DNA of 64,000 nucleotides from Bradyrhizobium frederickii (GTDB lineage: Bacteria > Pseudomonadota > Alphaproteobacteria > Rhizobiales > Xanthobacteraceae). Where the stretch lies: positions 111,001 through 175,000 of the forward strand of contig NZ_SPQS01000017.1 in assembly GCF_004570865.1 (NCBI RefSeq). Reading direction: 5' to 3'. Positions 44,075 through 53,405 of the stretch are shown here, piece by piece. A program made the position numbers and the translations under genes. The number at the start of each line of letters is the position of its first letter. The first letter of the stretch is position 1. Below the pieces are notes generated by a model. It saw only the letters and a program-made list of their open reading frames with translations. It did not search any database and was not told the origin of the DNA.

Positions 44075-44776
44075 TCACTCCTCCACGAAGGTCACGGTCT
44101 CGGCCACGCTTGCACGCGAGGTGCGGTAGCTGTTGACCTTGTGGGCGTGGTCGGCATAGCCGAACGAAATGCCGCAGACGACGCGGCGATCGTCGGGCAG
44201 GTTGAAGTGGCGGCGGATCAATCCGGAGTGCCGCGCAAGCGCGGCTTGCGGAATGGTGCCGAGCCCGAGCGCCTGCGCGGCCAGCATGAAATTGGAGACA
44301 TAGGCGCCGCAATCGATCGCACCGTAAATGCCGAGCGGCTCGTTGGTGTGGATGATCGCAACATGCGGTGCGCCGAAAAAATTGTAGTTCTCCAGCGCCT
44401 GCTTGGCGTAAGCGCTTCTGTCGCCGCGGGCGATGCCGAGCGTGTTGTAGAGCTGAAAACCGCTTTCGCGGCGGCGCTCGAGGTAGACGCCGACATATTC
44501 GCGCGGGGGCGTGAAGTCGTAATCGTCGCCGAGGCCCCTTGAAGCTTCCGCGTAGATCGCCTGGCGAAAACGCTCCTTGGCTTCGCCGCTGGCGATGACG
44601 ACCTGCCAGGGCTGGCTGTTGCACCAGGACGCGGTGCGCTGCGCGGTGGTCAGCACATGCTCGATGGTCGCGCGATCGACGTCCTTCGGAAGAAACGCGC
44701 GGACGGAGTAGCGCTCGTTGAGCAGCTCTTCGAGCACGCCGATGCGGTCTTGGGTCTGGCTCACTTTTGCATCCAT
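44075..44776 (-). CDS. Nitroreductase-family protein
   Basis: 233 residues from MDAKVSQTQDRI. FMN site RYSVRAFLPKDVDRATIEHVLTTAQRTASWCNSQPWQVVI at the start and GLGTIPQAALARHSGLIR plus VVCGISFGYADHAHKVN at the end, as in NADPH nitroreductases of the NfnB/FRase type. Reduces nitro-compounds or quinones. The upstream open frame runs into the GTAGGGTGG repeat and is not part of the gene. Confidence 0.92.
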   Translation of the reverse strand: MDAKVSQTQDRIGVLEELLNERYSVRAFLPKDVDRATIEHVLTTAQRTASWCNSQPWQVVIASGEAKERFRQAIYAEASRGLGDDYDFTPPREYVGVYLERRRESGFQLYNTLGIARGDRSAYAKQALENYNFFGAPHVAIIHTNEPLGIYGAIDCGAYVSNFMLAAQALGLGTIPQAALARHSGLIRRHFNLPDDRRVVCGISFGYADHAHKVNSYRTSRASVAETVTFVEE

Positions 44777-44790
44777 GAATTGGCTCGCGC

Positions 44791-44893
44791 TCTCGTAGGG
44801 TGGGCAAATACGCGCAAGCGTCGTACCCACCGACAGACTTCCCCGAAGCATCTGCAAATGGTGGGCACGCTTCGCTTTGCCCACCCTACGAGA
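44791..44893. repeat. GTAGGGTGGGC palindromic repeat, copy 1
   Basis: TCTCGTAGGGTGGGCAAA at the left is matched by the CCCACCCTACGAGA side at the right; GTGGGC...GCCCAC pairs inside. It is between the nitroreductase and acyl-CoA dehydrogenase genes. Confidence 0.85.
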
Positions 44894-44910
44894 TACCGCG
44901 AGACGTGAGG

Positions 44911-46155
44911 TCACCGCCCCTTGGTCGGGATCTTGTTATATGGCACGTCCTTGTCGACGCGGATGTCGCCGGGCAGGCCCAGCACGCGCTCGGCGATGAT
45001 GTTGCGCAGGATCTCGTCGGTGCCGCCGGCGATGCGCATCGAGGGCGAGGACAGCAGCATCTGCTGGAACTGGCCCTGCACGGTTTCCTCGTCGCTGCCG
45101 GTGAGAACGCCGGCCGCACCCTGCAGGTCCATGGCGTAGGTCGCGATGTCCTGCAGCATCATGCCCGAGACCAGCTTGCCGATCGAGTTCTCCGGGCCCG
45201 GCCGCTCGCCCTTCGACAGCGCCGAGATCGTGCGGTAGCTGGTATATTTCAGCGCGTTCGACTTCGCCGCCCAGCTCGCCAGCTTCGAGCGCACGGCGGG
45301 ATCGTCGATGGCCAGGCCATCCTCGAGCATGAGGTTGGAGCAGAACTCGAACATCTCAGGCACGCCGGTCGCAAGCCGCGCGCCGATCGACATGCGCTCG
45401 TTCATCAGCGTCGTCAGCGACACGCTCCAGCCCTCGCCGACCGCCCCGAGCCGCTGGCTGTCCGGGATCACGACATCGGTGAAATAGACCTCGTTGAACT
45501 CCTGCATGCCGTTGGCCTGCTTGATCGGGCGAACCTCGACGCCGGGGCTCTTCATGTCCAGGAAGAACATGGTGAGCCCCTTGTGCTTGGGCACATTGGG
45601 ATCAGTCCGCGCGATCAAAAGGCCATAGTCGGAATAATGCGCGCCCGAGGTCCAGATCTTCTGGCCGTTGACGACCCAGTCGTCGCCCTTCTTCTCGGCA
45701 CGCGTCCGCAAGCCGGCCACGTCCGAACCGGCGGACGGTTCGGAGAACAGCTGGCACCAGATCTCCTCGCCCGAGGCGAGCTTCGGCAAGTACCGGCGCT
45801 TGGCGTCCTCGCTGCCGAACGCCATCACCGTCGGGCCGCACATGCCCTCGCCGATCTGGAACGGCTGCGTCAGCTTGCCGTAGACGCCCTCCTCCTGCTG
45901 CCAGATCACCTTCTCGATCGGTGTGGCACCGCGGCCGCCATACTCCCTAGGCCAGTGCAGGCAGGCCCAGCCCGCATCAGCCTTCTTCTTCTGCCAGGCC
46001 TTGCCGACCTCGACGATGTCGCGGCCGGCAAGACGAATGCGGCCGAGCGAGGATTTTGACAGCTCGGCATGCAGCTCCTTCGGCGCATTGGCGTCGATCC
46101 ATTTGCGCGCGGTCTCGCGGAACGCGGCTTCCTGCGGGGTGTCGTCGAAATTCAT
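44911..46155 (-). CDS. Acyl-CoA dehydrogenase 1
   Basis: 414 residues from MNFDDTPQEAAFRETARKWID. FAD/substrate motifs: CQLFSEPSAGSDVAGLRTRAEKKGDDWVVNGQKIWTSGA near 130-165 and C-terminal GGTDEILRNIIAERVLGLPGD. The catalytic Glu of MCAD-type enzymes (Glu before Gly-Thr) is Gly here (AGGTDEI). Paralogue of dehydrogenase 2, 114 bases upstream; probably products of duplication. Oxidises an acyl- or aryl-propanoyl-CoA in the catabolic cluster. Confidence 0.93.
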   Translation of the reverse strand: MNFDDTPQEAAFRETARKWIDANAPKELHAELSKSSLGRIRLAGRDIVEVGKAWQKKKADAGWACLHWPREYGGRGATPIEKVIWQQEEGVYGKLTQPFQIGEGMCGPTVMAFGSEDAKRRYLPKLASGEEIWCQLFSEPSAGSDVAGLRTRAEKKGDDWVVNGQKIWTSGAHYSDYGLLIARTDPNVPKHKGLTMFFLDMKSPGVEVRPIKQANGMQEFNEVYFTDVVIPDSQRLGAVGEGWSVSLTTLMNERMSIGARLATGVPEMFEFCSNLMLEDGLAIDDPAVRSKLASWAAKSNALKYTSYRTISALSKGERPGPENSIGKLVSGMMLQDIATYAMDLQGAAGVLTGSDEETVQGQFQQMLLSSPSMRIAGGTDEILRNIIAERVLGLPGDIRVDKDVPYNKIPTKGR

Positions 46156-46171
46156 GGCACTTCCCTTTCTT

Positions 46172-46267
46172 GTCATTCCGGGGCGCGCAACGCGCGAACC
46201 CGGAATCTAGAGCTTGCAATTCACTTCGAGATTCCGGGTTCGGCTCCTCGAGCCGCCCCGGAATGAC
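46172..46267. repeat. GTCATTCCGGGG palindromic repeat, copy 4
   Basis: About 96 bp inverted repeat between acyl-CoA dehydrogenase genes 2 and 1. It separates members of one same-strand series, so it may tune distal expression. Confidence 0.9.
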
Positions 46268-46269
46268 GG

Positions 46270-47514
46270 CTAATTCCTTCCCTTCGTCGGGATCTTGTTG
46301 AACGGCACATCCTTGTCGACACGGATATCGCCGGGCAGGCCCAGCACCCGCTCGGCGATGATGTTGCGCATGATCTCGTCGGTGCCGCCTTCGACGCGCG
46401 TTCCGGGCGCGCGCAGCAGCATGGCCTGGAAACGGCCGGCCAGCTCGGCATCCTCGCCGCTGATCACGCCGTTCGCGCCTTGCAAGTCCAGTGCGTAGGT
46501 CGCGACGTCCTGGATCATCGAGCCCGCCACCAGCTTGCCGATGGAGTTTTCCGGCCCCGGCCGCTCGCCTTTCGACAGCGCCGAGATCGCGCGCATGCTG
46601 GTGTATTTCAGCCCGCTCGCCTTCACCGCCCAGTTCGCCAGCTTCGAGCGCACCGCGCGGTCCTCGATCGCGGGGCCGTCGTCGAGCATCAGGCTGGAGC
46701 AGTACTCGAACAATTCAGGGAAGCCGGTCGAGACCGCCGCGCCGATCGCGCTGCGCTCGTTCATCAGCGTGGTCAGCGAGACGTTCCAGCCGTCGCCGAC
46801 CTCGCCGAGGCGCTGGTGGTCGGGAATGCGGACATTGGTGAAATAGACCTCGTTGAAGTCGGACGCCCCGCTCGCCTGCTTGATCGGCCGCACCTCGACG
46901 CCGGGGCTCTTCATGTCCAGGAAGAACATGGTGAGACCCTTGTGCTTGGGCACGGTCGGATCGGTGCGGGTGAGCAAAATGCCGTAGTCGGAATAATGCG
47001 CGCCCGAGGTCCAGATCTTCTGTCCGTTGACGATCCAGTCGTCACCGTCCTTCTCCGCGCGCGTACGCAGGCCTGCCACGTCGGAGCCACCGGCCGGCTC
47101 GGAGAACAGCTGGCACCAGACCTTCTCGCCGGAGGCGAGCGGCGGCAGATAGGTGCGCTTGTGCTCTTCGCGCGCGAACGCCATCATGGTCGGCCCGCAC
47201 ATGCCGTGGCCGATGATGAACATGCGGGACAACTGGCCGAACGGCCCCTCTTCCTGCTGCCAGATCACGCGCTCGATCGGCGACGACCCACGGCCGCCAT
47301 ATTCCTTCGGCCAGTGCAGGCAGGCCCAGCCGGCATCGGCCTTCTTCTTCTGCCAGGCCTTTGCGACGTCCAGGATGTTGGCGTTCTTGAGCACGGTGCG
47401 GCCGAGCGAGGATTTGCGCAGCTCCTCCTCGTATTGCTTGGGCGCATTCGCCGCGATCCAGGCGCGCGCGGTGGCGCGAAATTCGGCTTCCTGCGGGGTG
47501 TCGTCGAAGTTCAT
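46270..47514 (-). CDS. Acyl-CoA dehydrogenase 2
   Basis: 414 residues, same length as dehydrogenase 1 and alike throughout (MNFDDTPQEAEFRATARAWIAANAP; SEPAGGSDVAGLRTRAEKDGDDWIVNGQKIWTSGAHYSDYG; VEGGTDEIMRNIIAERVLGLPGDIRVDKD). A Glu is present two residues before Gly-Thr, not directly before it, so the base of MCAD is again not in its usual place. FAD enzyme for alpha,beta-desaturation of an acyl-CoA. Confidence 0.93.
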   Translation of the reverse strand: MNFDDTPQEAEFRATARAWIAANAPKQYEEELRKSSLGRTVLKNANILDVAKAWQKKKADAGWACLHWPKEYGGRGSSPIERVIWQQEEGPFGQLSRMFIIGHGMCGPTMMAFAREEHKRTYLPPLASGEKVWCQLFSEPAGGSDVAGLRTRAEKDGDDWIVNGQKIWTSGAHYSDYGILLTRTDPTVPKHKGLTMFFLDMKSPGVEVRPIKQASGASDFNEVYFTNVRIPDHQRLGEVGDGWNVSLTTLMNERSAIGAAVSTGFPELFEYCSSLMLDDGPAIEDRAVRSKLANWAVKASGLKYTSMRAISALSKGERPGPENSIGKLVAGSMIQDVATYALDLQGANGVISGEDAELAGRFQAMLLRAPGTRVEGGTDEIMRNIIAERVLGLPGDIRVDKDVPFNKIPTKGRN

Positions 47515-47543
47515 GGTTCAGCCCTCAGCCGCGCATTCATCTC

Positions 47544-47625
47544 GTAGGATGGGTAGAGCGCAGCGAAACCCATCTCTTTCAATCTTCGCGTGGCGATGGG
47601 TTTCGCTTCGCTCTACCCATCCTAC
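47544..47625. repeat. GTAGGATGGGTAGAGC palindromic repeat, copy 2
   Basis: GTAGGATGGGTAGAGC...GCTCTACCCATCCTAC with a central GAAACCCATC/GATGGGTTTC pairing; about 82 bp, related in architecture to the GTAGGGTGG family. Between acyl-CoA dehydrogenase genes 3 and 2. Confidence 0.88.
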
Positions 47626-47635
47626 AAATCGGTGC

Positions 47636-48763
47636 TTACGCCGCGTTCTTCTTGCGCATGCGGTCGATCAACTGGTCCTCCCAATAGCTGAGGCTGCCGA
47701 GCCCGAGCGCCATGGCGTTGGCGCGGCGGTAGTACATGTGGCAGTCGAACTCCCAGGTGAAACCCATGCCGCCGTGAACCTGGATGTTGTTCTTGGCGCA
47801 GTGCTGGAAGGCCTGCGTCGCGCTGATGCGCGCGGCGGCCGCGGCCTCCGACAGCTCGGCGGCGTTGGTCGAGAGCGCCCAGGCGCCGTAATAGCTGTTG
47901 GAGCGCGCCAGCGTCGCCGAGACGTACATGTCGGCGAGCATGTGCTTGACCGCCTGGAACGAGCCGATCTGGCGACCGAAGGCGATGCGATCGAGCGCGT
48001 AGTCGCGGCCCATCTCCAGCGCCCGGTCGGCGCCGCCGACCTGTTCGAACGCGCAGAGCACCGCGGCGCGGTCGAGCACCTCTGTGAGGATGCTCCAGCC
48101 TTCGCCGGCGGAGCCGAGTGGCTCCGCCTTGGCGTCCTTGAAGGTGATCTCGGCCTGCCCGCGGGTCGGATCTAGATTGGTGAGGCTTTTCACCTCAACA
48201 CCGCCAGCCTTCAGATCGACCAGGAACAGCGAAATGTCGCTGTCGCGCCCGCTCGATCCGGTGCGCGCGGCAACGACCGCAAAGTCTGCAATGGCACCAT
48301 CGGGGACGGGCTTCTTGACGCCGTTGAGCGCGCCGTTCGCGGCCGTCAGCTTGACATTCTTCGGCGACGGATTGCCCTTGCCCTCGAACAGCGCCAGCGT
48401 GCCGATGGCTTCGCCCGAGGCGATCGCAGGCAGCCATTTCTTCTTCTGCGCCTCGCTGCCGGCGATCAACAGCGCTTCGGCGGCAAGGTAGACGGTCGAG
48501 GAGAACGGCACCGGCGCATTGGCCCGGCCCATCTCCTCCGCGATCACGCAGAGCTCGAGATGGCCGGCCCCGGCGCCGCCGAACTCTTCCGGAATCGCGA
48601 CGCCGAGGAAGCCCATCTCGGCGAGGCCCTTCCACAGCTCCCTGTCGTAAGGCGCCTTGCCGTCGAGCACCACGCGCACCGCCTTGGGCGAGCACTTTTC
48701 AGCGAGGAATTTGCGCGCCTGGTCGCGGAGCTGCTTCTGGTCGTCGGAGAAATCGAAGTTCAT
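47636..48763 (-). CDS. Acyl-CoA dehydrogenase 3
   Basis: 375 residues, a shorter, different branch (MNFDFSDDQKQLRDQARKFLAEKCSPKAVRVVLDG; FGGAGAGHLELCVIAEEMGRANAPVPFSSTVYLAAEALL; QVHGGMGFTWEFDCHMYYRRA). The FAD-binding segments are shortened relative to the 414-residue enzymes. In many actinobacterial and rhizobial clusters such a 375-residue chain pairs with a ~400-residue one as a heterotetramer; that is an inference here. Confidence 0.92.
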   Translation of the reverse strand: MNFDFSDDQKQLRDQARKFLAEKCSPKAVRVVLDGKAPYDRELWKGLAEMGFLGVAIPEEFGGAGAGHLELCVIAEEMGRANAPVPFSSTVYLAAEALLIAGSEAQKKKWLPAIASGEAIGTLALFEGKGNPSPKNVKLTAANGALNGVKKPVPDGAIADFAVVAARTGSSGRDSDISLFLVDLKAGGVEVKSLTNLDPTRGQAEITFKDAKAEPLGSAGEGWSILTEVLDRAAVLCAFEQVGGADRALEMGRDYALDRIAFGRQIGSFQAVKHMLADMYVSATLARSNSYYGAWALSTNAAELSEAAAAARISATQAFQHCAKNNIQVHGGMGFTWEFDCHMYYRRANAMALGLGSLSYWEDQLIDRMRKKNAA

Positions 48764-48804
48764 GGCGGGCTACCCTTTGTTATTCGTTGTCAATGATTGG
48801 CACC

Positions 48805-48900
48805 GTCATTCCGGGGCGCGCGTACGCGAGCCCGGAATCCATAACCACCAGCCGGGGTTATGGATTCCGGGCCTGGCCCTTCGGGCCATCCCGGAATGAC
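48805..48900. repeat. GTCATTCCGGGG palindromic repeat, copy 5
   Basis: About 96 bp; the central part is a GATTCCGGG/CCCGGAATCC stem with a CATAACC...GGTTATG centre. Between the feruloyl-CoA synthase-like and dehydrogenase 3 genes. Confidence 0.9.
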
Positions 48901-48918
48901 GAGGAGAGAGTTGCGCGC

Positions 48919-50790
48919 TCATCGCAGCACGATCACCTCGTCATCCGGCGTGTCCGCATAGAGCCGCTCCACCAGCGCGGCGCGGCGCTCGAGGCCGGCG
49001 CGCTGGTTGATATAGCCCTTGTCGGTGAGCTCGTTGCCGTCGATCGAGGGCGGCTCGACCATCAGCATGGCGCGCGCGATGATGCGGCTGCTGGCGCCCT
49101 CGCATTCCTTGTTATGCGCTTCCAGCCCGCGCCTGAAGCAGGCGATCACCTCGGGGTGCCTCACGGCATCGGCAAAGCTCAGATCGGGATTGCCGGCGAG
49201 CTGCCGGCAGGCGTGAAGGTTCGGCCAGGCGAGCAAGCCGATGAACGGGCGGTCCTGACCCGCGACCAGCGCGTCGTGCACCACCGGCGTCGCCGCCGCT
49301 ATCGCATCGGTGCGGAGCGAGCCGACATGCACGAAGGTGCCTGTGGTGAGCTTGAAATCTTCGACCACCCGCCCGGCAAAGATGATGCCCTTCACCGGAT
49401 CGGTATCGTCCACGAAAACACCGGCATCGCCGATGCAGTAGAAGCCTTCTTCGTCGAACATCTTCTTCGTCAGCTCCGGCTGGCCGAAATAGCCGGGCGT
49501 GACGTTGACGCCGCGCAGGCGCAGCTCGTATTTCGAGCCGCACGGCACCATCTTCAATTCGACCCCGGGGAACGGCAGGCCGATCAGGCCGACGCGCTCG
49601 GTGTCCCAATAGGTGCCGGTCGAGGTCGGCGCGGTCTCGGTCGAGCCCCAGCCGGTGTAGAACACGATGCGCTCGCCGGTGGTCTTCACGGCGAGAGCCT
49701 GCATGCGGTCATAGAGATCGTCAGGCAGCCGCGCGCCGCCATAGGCCATGATCGACAGATTCTTGAAGAACGAGCGGCACAGCGCGTCATCCTTTTCCAT
49801 GGCGGCTGCAAGCGCCGCATAGCCGGCCGGCACGTTGGCGTAATAGGTCGGCGAGATCTCGCGCAGGTTCCGCAGCGTCTCCTCGAACTGGCCCGGCATC
49901 GGCCGGCCGTCGTCGATATAGAGCGTGCCGCCATCGATCAGGATCGGGTGGAATGCCGCGTTGCCGCCCATGGTGTGATTCCACGGCATCCAGTCCAGCA
50001 TGGTCGCAACAGGGCCGTCAGGCGAGCGTGGCCGCACCTGCATCATCATCGCGGCATTGGCGCACATCATCTCCTGCGTGTTGATGACCGCTTTTGGCAT
50101 GCCGGTCGAGCCCGACGTGAACAGCAGCTTGCCGACGGTTTGCGGCGTAATTCCTGCGATCGAATCCTCGACGTCCTTCGTGACCGGCGTGGCCGCCAAC
50201 TCGGCAAAGCTGACGCTTGTGATGCCCTCACAAGGCCGCGCGACGTGAACCACGGTGACGCCGGCGAGATTGAGCGCCTTCAGCGCCTTCTCGAAGGTCG
50301 GACCGTCCTGCACCATCACCACGGCCGGCTTGATCAGGTCGAACAGGTACTTCAGCTTGACGTGATCGTGGCTCATCAGCGAGTAGGCCGGCGACACCGG
50401 CGCCGCCGGTGAGCGAGCCTGCATCGCCGCCTGCGTCATCAGCGCATGCTCGATCGAATTGCCGGAGAGGATCGCAACGGGGCGACCATCGAGCCCGAGA
50501 TTGAGCAGGCCTTGCGTCAGCGCATCCACGGTGCGCTTGGCTTCGGCATAGGAGACCTTGCGCCATTCGCGGTTCGGGCCGCCGCGCTGCGCCAGCCAGA
50601 TGCGCTCGGGCGCTTCCTTCGACCACTTCGCCAGCGACGCCGGAATGTGCTTCTCGTAAGCTTGCAGGGGAATGCGCGACTTCAGCACCACCGTGCCGTC
50701 GGCGCGGCGCTCGACGTCGATGTCGCGCTTGAGCCACTCCACTTTGCGAAAGGCGGGCTTCGTCATTACCGCCGCCGCGCTTCCACCCAT
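48919..50790 (-). CDS. Feruloyl-CoA synthase-like AMP ligase
   Basis: 623 residues. Opens VEWLKRDIDVERRADGTVVLKSRIPLQAYEKHIPASLAKWSKEAPERIWLAQRGG, the N-terminal block typical of feruloyl-CoA synthases; ATP site LLFTSGSTGMPKAVINT; FYTGWGSTETAPTSTGTYWD; C-terminal GNELTDKGYINQRAGLERRAAL. Activates a hydroxycinnamate or related acid to its CoA ester. Start ATG 50790 has GGGAG seven bases before. It lies in a beta-oxidation-like cluster, which fits side-chain degradation of phenylpropanoids; the real substrate is unproven. Confidence 0.9.
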   Translation of the reverse strand: MGGSAAAVMTKPAFRKVEWLKRDIDVERRADGTVVLKSRIPLQAYEKHIPASLAKWSKEAPERIWLAQRGGPNREWRKVSYAEAKRTVDALTQGLLNLGLDGRPVAILSGNSIEHALMTQAAMQARSPAAPVSPAYSLMSHDHVKLKYLFDLIKPAVVMVQDGPTFEKALKALNLAGVTVVHVARPCEGITSVSFAELAATPVTKDVEDSIAGITPQTVGKLLFTSGSTGMPKAVINTQEMMCANAAMMMQVRPRSPDGPVATMLDWMPWNHTMGGNAAFHPILIDGGTLYIDDGRPMPGQFEETLRNLREISPTYYANVPAGYAALAAAMEKDDALCRSFFKNLSIMAYGGARLPDDLYDRMQALAVKTTGERIVFYTGWGSTETAPTSTGTYWDTERVGLIGLPFPGVELKMVPCGSKYELRLRGVNVTPGYFGQPELTKKMFDEEGFYCIGDAGVFVDDTDPVKGIIFAGRVVEDFKLTTGTFVHVGSLRTDAIAAATPVVHDALVAGQDRPFIGLLAWPNLHACRQLAGNPDLSFADAVRHPEVIACFRRGLEAHNKECEGASSRIIARAMLMVEPPSIDGNELTDKGYINQRAGLERRAALVERLYADTPDDEVIVLR

Positions 50791-50832
50791 TTTGCGTCTC
50801 CCGGAATTATGTCCTTCGCGGATCTTCGTGGT

Positions 50833-51639
50833 TCAGCGCTTGATATAGACAGGCTTTCGCTTCTCAAGGAAGGCCCTGATCCCTTCCGAAAATTCCTCCG
50901 AGCGGCTGCAGAGGACCTGGTTGCGATCCTCCATCGCGATCGCGGCCTCCAGCGAACCGGCATCGACGCTCATGTTGAGGCATTCCTTTGAGAGCCTCAG
51001 CCCCACGGGCGAAGCCGTCATCATCGCCTCGACATAGGGCTCGGCCGCTTCGTCGAGCTTGTCCTCGTCCACGACCTCCACGACCAGGCCGACCGCAAGC
51101 GCCCGCTCGGCGCCGATGAAGCGCCCGGTGAGGATCAATTCAGATGCTACGGAGACGCCGACGAGGCGCGGCAGGAAATAGCTGGTGCCGATATCGCAGC
51201 CGCCGAGGCCGAGCTTGATGAAGGCGCAATTCATCCGCGCCGATTTCGTCGCGATGCGGATGTCGGAGGCGAGTGCCAGCGCAAAGCCGCCGCCCGCGGC
51301 CGCGCCCTGCACCAGCGACAGGATCGGCTGCGGACAACGCCGCATCAGCATCACGATGTCGGCGATGCGGCGTTGCGAATCCAGCGACTCCGTGACGCCA
51401 GGCGGCTCTTGCTGCCCGGCACGGCGCGCCATCGCCGCCTTGAGATCGAGTCCCGCGCAAAAATTCTTGCCGGCGCCCTTGAGCACCACGACACGCGTGT
51501 CGCGGTTGCGCTGCAGGCCCTGGAAATAGACGTTGAGCGCGTCGATCAGCGCAGGATCGAGCGCGTTGAGGTGTTCAGGCCGGTTCAGCGTCACCCGGTC
51601 GACGCCGTCGTCATGCTCGATCAGCAACGGTTGGGACAT
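50833..51639 (-). CDS. Enoyl-CoA hydratase/isomerase family
   Basis: 268 residues from MSQPLLIEHDDGVDRVTLNRPEHLNALD. Crotonase core GAGKNFCAGLDLKAAM (oxyanion-hole segment) and LVQGAAAGGGFALALASDIRIATKSARMNCAFIKLGLGGCDIG; the usual catalytic Glu in the second motif is not clear by eye (FIKLGLGGCDIG). ATG 51639 has GGAGGAAAG upstream. Hydrates the enoyl-CoA of the cluster. The longer open frame upstream runs through a repeat. Confidence 0.9.
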   Translation of the reverse strand: MSQPLLIEHDDGVDRVTLNRPEHLNALDPALIDALNVYFQGLQRNRDTRVVVLKGAGKNFCAGLDLKAAMARRAGQQEPPGVTESLDSQRRIADIVMLMRRCPQPILSLVQGAAAGGGFALALASDIRIATKSARMNCAFIKLGLGGCDIGTSYFLPRLVGVSVASELILTGRFIGAERALAVGLVVEVVDEDKLDEAAEPYVEAMMTASPVGLRLSKECLNMSVDAGSLEAAIAMEDRNQVLCSRSEEFSEGIRAFLEKRKPVYIKR

Positions 51640-51681
51640 GGGCGACTTTCCTCCATCCTCAACGATGGTGCCGATTGCTGC

Positions 51682-51705
51682 GCCCTCTCCCTTGTGGGAG
51701 AGGGC
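51682..51705. repeat. CCCTCTCCC hairpin repeat
   Basis: GCCCTCTCCCTTGTGGGAGAGGGC, a perfect 10-bp stem with loop TTGT, opening a repeat-rich spacer (to about 51845) between the enoyl-CoA hydratase and SDR genes. Further inverted pieces CGGGTGAGGGGT and AACCCCTCATCCG follow. Confidence 0.8.
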
Positions 51706-51850
51706 ATGTACGCCGCTCGACAAGAGCTCGCTCGGGTGAGGGGTCTGTCTCCGCGGAGAGAACCCCTCATCCGGCGCTTCGCTCCACCTTCTCCCACATC
51801 CGCCTTCGCCTGAAGGCTTCGGCGGACAAGAGGGGAGCGGAAAAAGGAGC

Positions 51851-52609
51851 TTACCGCGGCGCCATGCGGATGGCGCCGTCGAGACGGATGGTCTCGCCAT
51901 TCAGCATCGGGTTCTCGACGATGTGCACGGCGAGCGAGCCGTATTCGGCGGCATCGCCGAGACGCGAGGGATGCGGCACCTGGGCGCCGAGGCTCTTGCG
52001 GGCCTCTTCGTTCAGACCCATCAGCAGCGGCGTGAAGAACAGGCCGGGCGCGATGGTGTTGACGCGGATCTTCTGGCTGGCGAGATCGCGCGCGGCCGGC
52101 AAGGTCAGGCCGACCACGCCGCCCTTCGACGCCGAATAGGCGATCTGGCCGATCTGGCCTTCGTAAGCCGCGACCGACGCCGTGTTGATGATGACGCCGC
52201 GCTCTTCACCGACGGGCTCGATCGTGACGAGGCGCTCGGCGAACAGGCGCAGGCAGTTGAAGGTGCCGATCAGATTGACGTTAATGATGCGCGCGAACTT
52301 TTCGAGCGGATAGACGCCGTCGCGGCCGACGATGCGCTGCGAGCCGCCGATGCCGGCGCAGTTCATCAGCACGCGAGCGACGCCATGCGCGGCTTCGGCT
52401 TTCGCGATTGCCGCCTTGATCTGCTCTTCGCTGGTGACATCGGCATGCAGCGCGACGCCCTTCACTTCGGCGGCAACCTTCTCGGCGTTGTCCTTGTTCT
52501 GGTCGATCACGCCGATCTTGGCGCCTTTGGACGCCATGGCGCGGGCGGTCGCCTCACCGAGGCCTGAGCCGCCGCCAGTGATGAGAACGGCTACGTCTTT
52601 CAACTGCAT
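51851..52609 (-). CDS. SDR-family 3-hydroxyacyl-CoA dehydrogenase (HSD10-like)
   Basis: 252 residues. NAD site LITGGGSGLGEATARAMASKGAKIGVID (Asp 37 suggests NAD), NCAGIG, Ser in NTASVAAYEG, Y-x3-K in AYSASKGGVVGLTL. It resembles human HSD17B10-type 3-hydroxyacyl-CoA dehydrogenases. Third beta-oxidation activity of the cluster, between hydratase and the TetR regulator. Confidence 0.92.
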   Translation of the reverse strand: MQLKDVAVLITGGGSGLGEATARAMASKGAKIGVIDQNKDNAEKVAAEVKGVALHADVTSEEQIKAAIAKAEAAHGVARVLMNCAGIGGSQRIVGRDGVYPLEKFARIINVNLIGTFNCLRLFAERLVTIEPVGEERGVIINTASVAAYEGQIGQIAYSASKGGVVGLTLPAARDLASQKIRVNTIAPGLFFTPLLMGLNEEARKSLGAQVPHPSRLGDAAEYGSLAVHIVENPMLNGETIRLDGAIRMAPR

Positions 52610-52674
52610 CGCTTGTACCTTTCCTCTACCTTTTCCTTGGGCGTTTCTTCTCTAGACTCTAAGAGTTCGGCCGA

Positions 52675-53394
52675 TTATCCGGCCGCGGCAGCTTCCTCGA
52701 CTTGCGTGAGGATGCCGCCGCAGATCAGCGTTTCCATGTGCTTGATATATTGCCGGCAGACATCATCGGTGACCGGGCCGACGCCGGTCGCGCGGGACAT
52801 CGCGTGCCGGCCGAAGAACAAATGATCGCAGGCACCGATCAGGCTGGTGTAGAACAACACCGGATCGGTCGGGCGGAATTCGCCGCGGTTGACGCCTTCG
52901 GCCAGCAGGCGGCGGTGGAAATCCAGCAGCGGGGCGACGAAGAACTTCGAGACCTCATCGGCCGAGCCCGCGCTGGTTTCGTGCAGGAGATAGTGGATCA
53001 GCCGGTTCATATAGGGGAACCGGTGATAGGCGCGGATGATGCCGGCGATATGCAGCTTGAGCTTCGCCGTCGCCGTGATCGGCTGCGCCAGCAGATATTC
53101 GAGGTTGGACATCTCGGTCGCAGCATCCCGTGCAAGCAGCGCCAGCAAGAGGCCGTCCTTGTTGCCGAAGTGATATTTGACCAGGGCGGCGTTGGCGCCC
53201 GACTTCTGCGCGATGTCGGACAGCGAGATCTCGATCGAGGAGCGTTCGATCATCAGCTCGCTCGCGGCCACCAGCAATTTCTCCGCCGTGGAATTCTTCC
53301 CGCTGGGGAGCCTGTTCGGTACGCTGGTAGCCACGGAAGATCCCTGTTCGCCGCTCGGAGCGGGCGCAGATAAGCCCAAGCAGCGCCTCATCAC
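52675..53394 (-). CDS. TetR-family transcriptional regulator
   Basis: About 220-239 residues depending on start. Helix-turn-helix TAEKLLVAASELMIERSSIEISLSDIAQKSGANAALVKYHFGNKDGLLLALL; the C-terminal ligand domain is TetR_C-like (YMNRLIHYLLHETSAGSADEVSKFF). It is divergent from the thiolase gene with an inverted repeat between them and probably represses the catabolic cluster until an acyl-CoA intermediate appears. Confidence 0.9.
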   Translation of the reverse strand: MMRRCLGLSAPAPSGEQGSSVATSVPNRLPSGKNSTAEKLLVAASELMIERSSIEISLSDIAQKSGANAALVKYHFGNKDGLLLALLARDAATEMSNLEYLLAQPITATAKLKLHIAGIIRAYHRFPYMNRLIHYLLHETSAGSADEVSKFFVAPLLDFHRRLLAEGVNRGEFRPTDPVLFYTSLIGACDHLFFGRHAMSRATGVGPVTDDVCRQYIKHMETLICGGILTQVEEAAAAG

Positions 53395-53405
53395 AAGAGT
53401 TAATT

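Noticed and set aside
48787..50412. 541-residue open frame antisense to the feruloyl-CoA synthase-like gene
   Set aside because: Shadow; begins in a palindromic repeat and has no domain.
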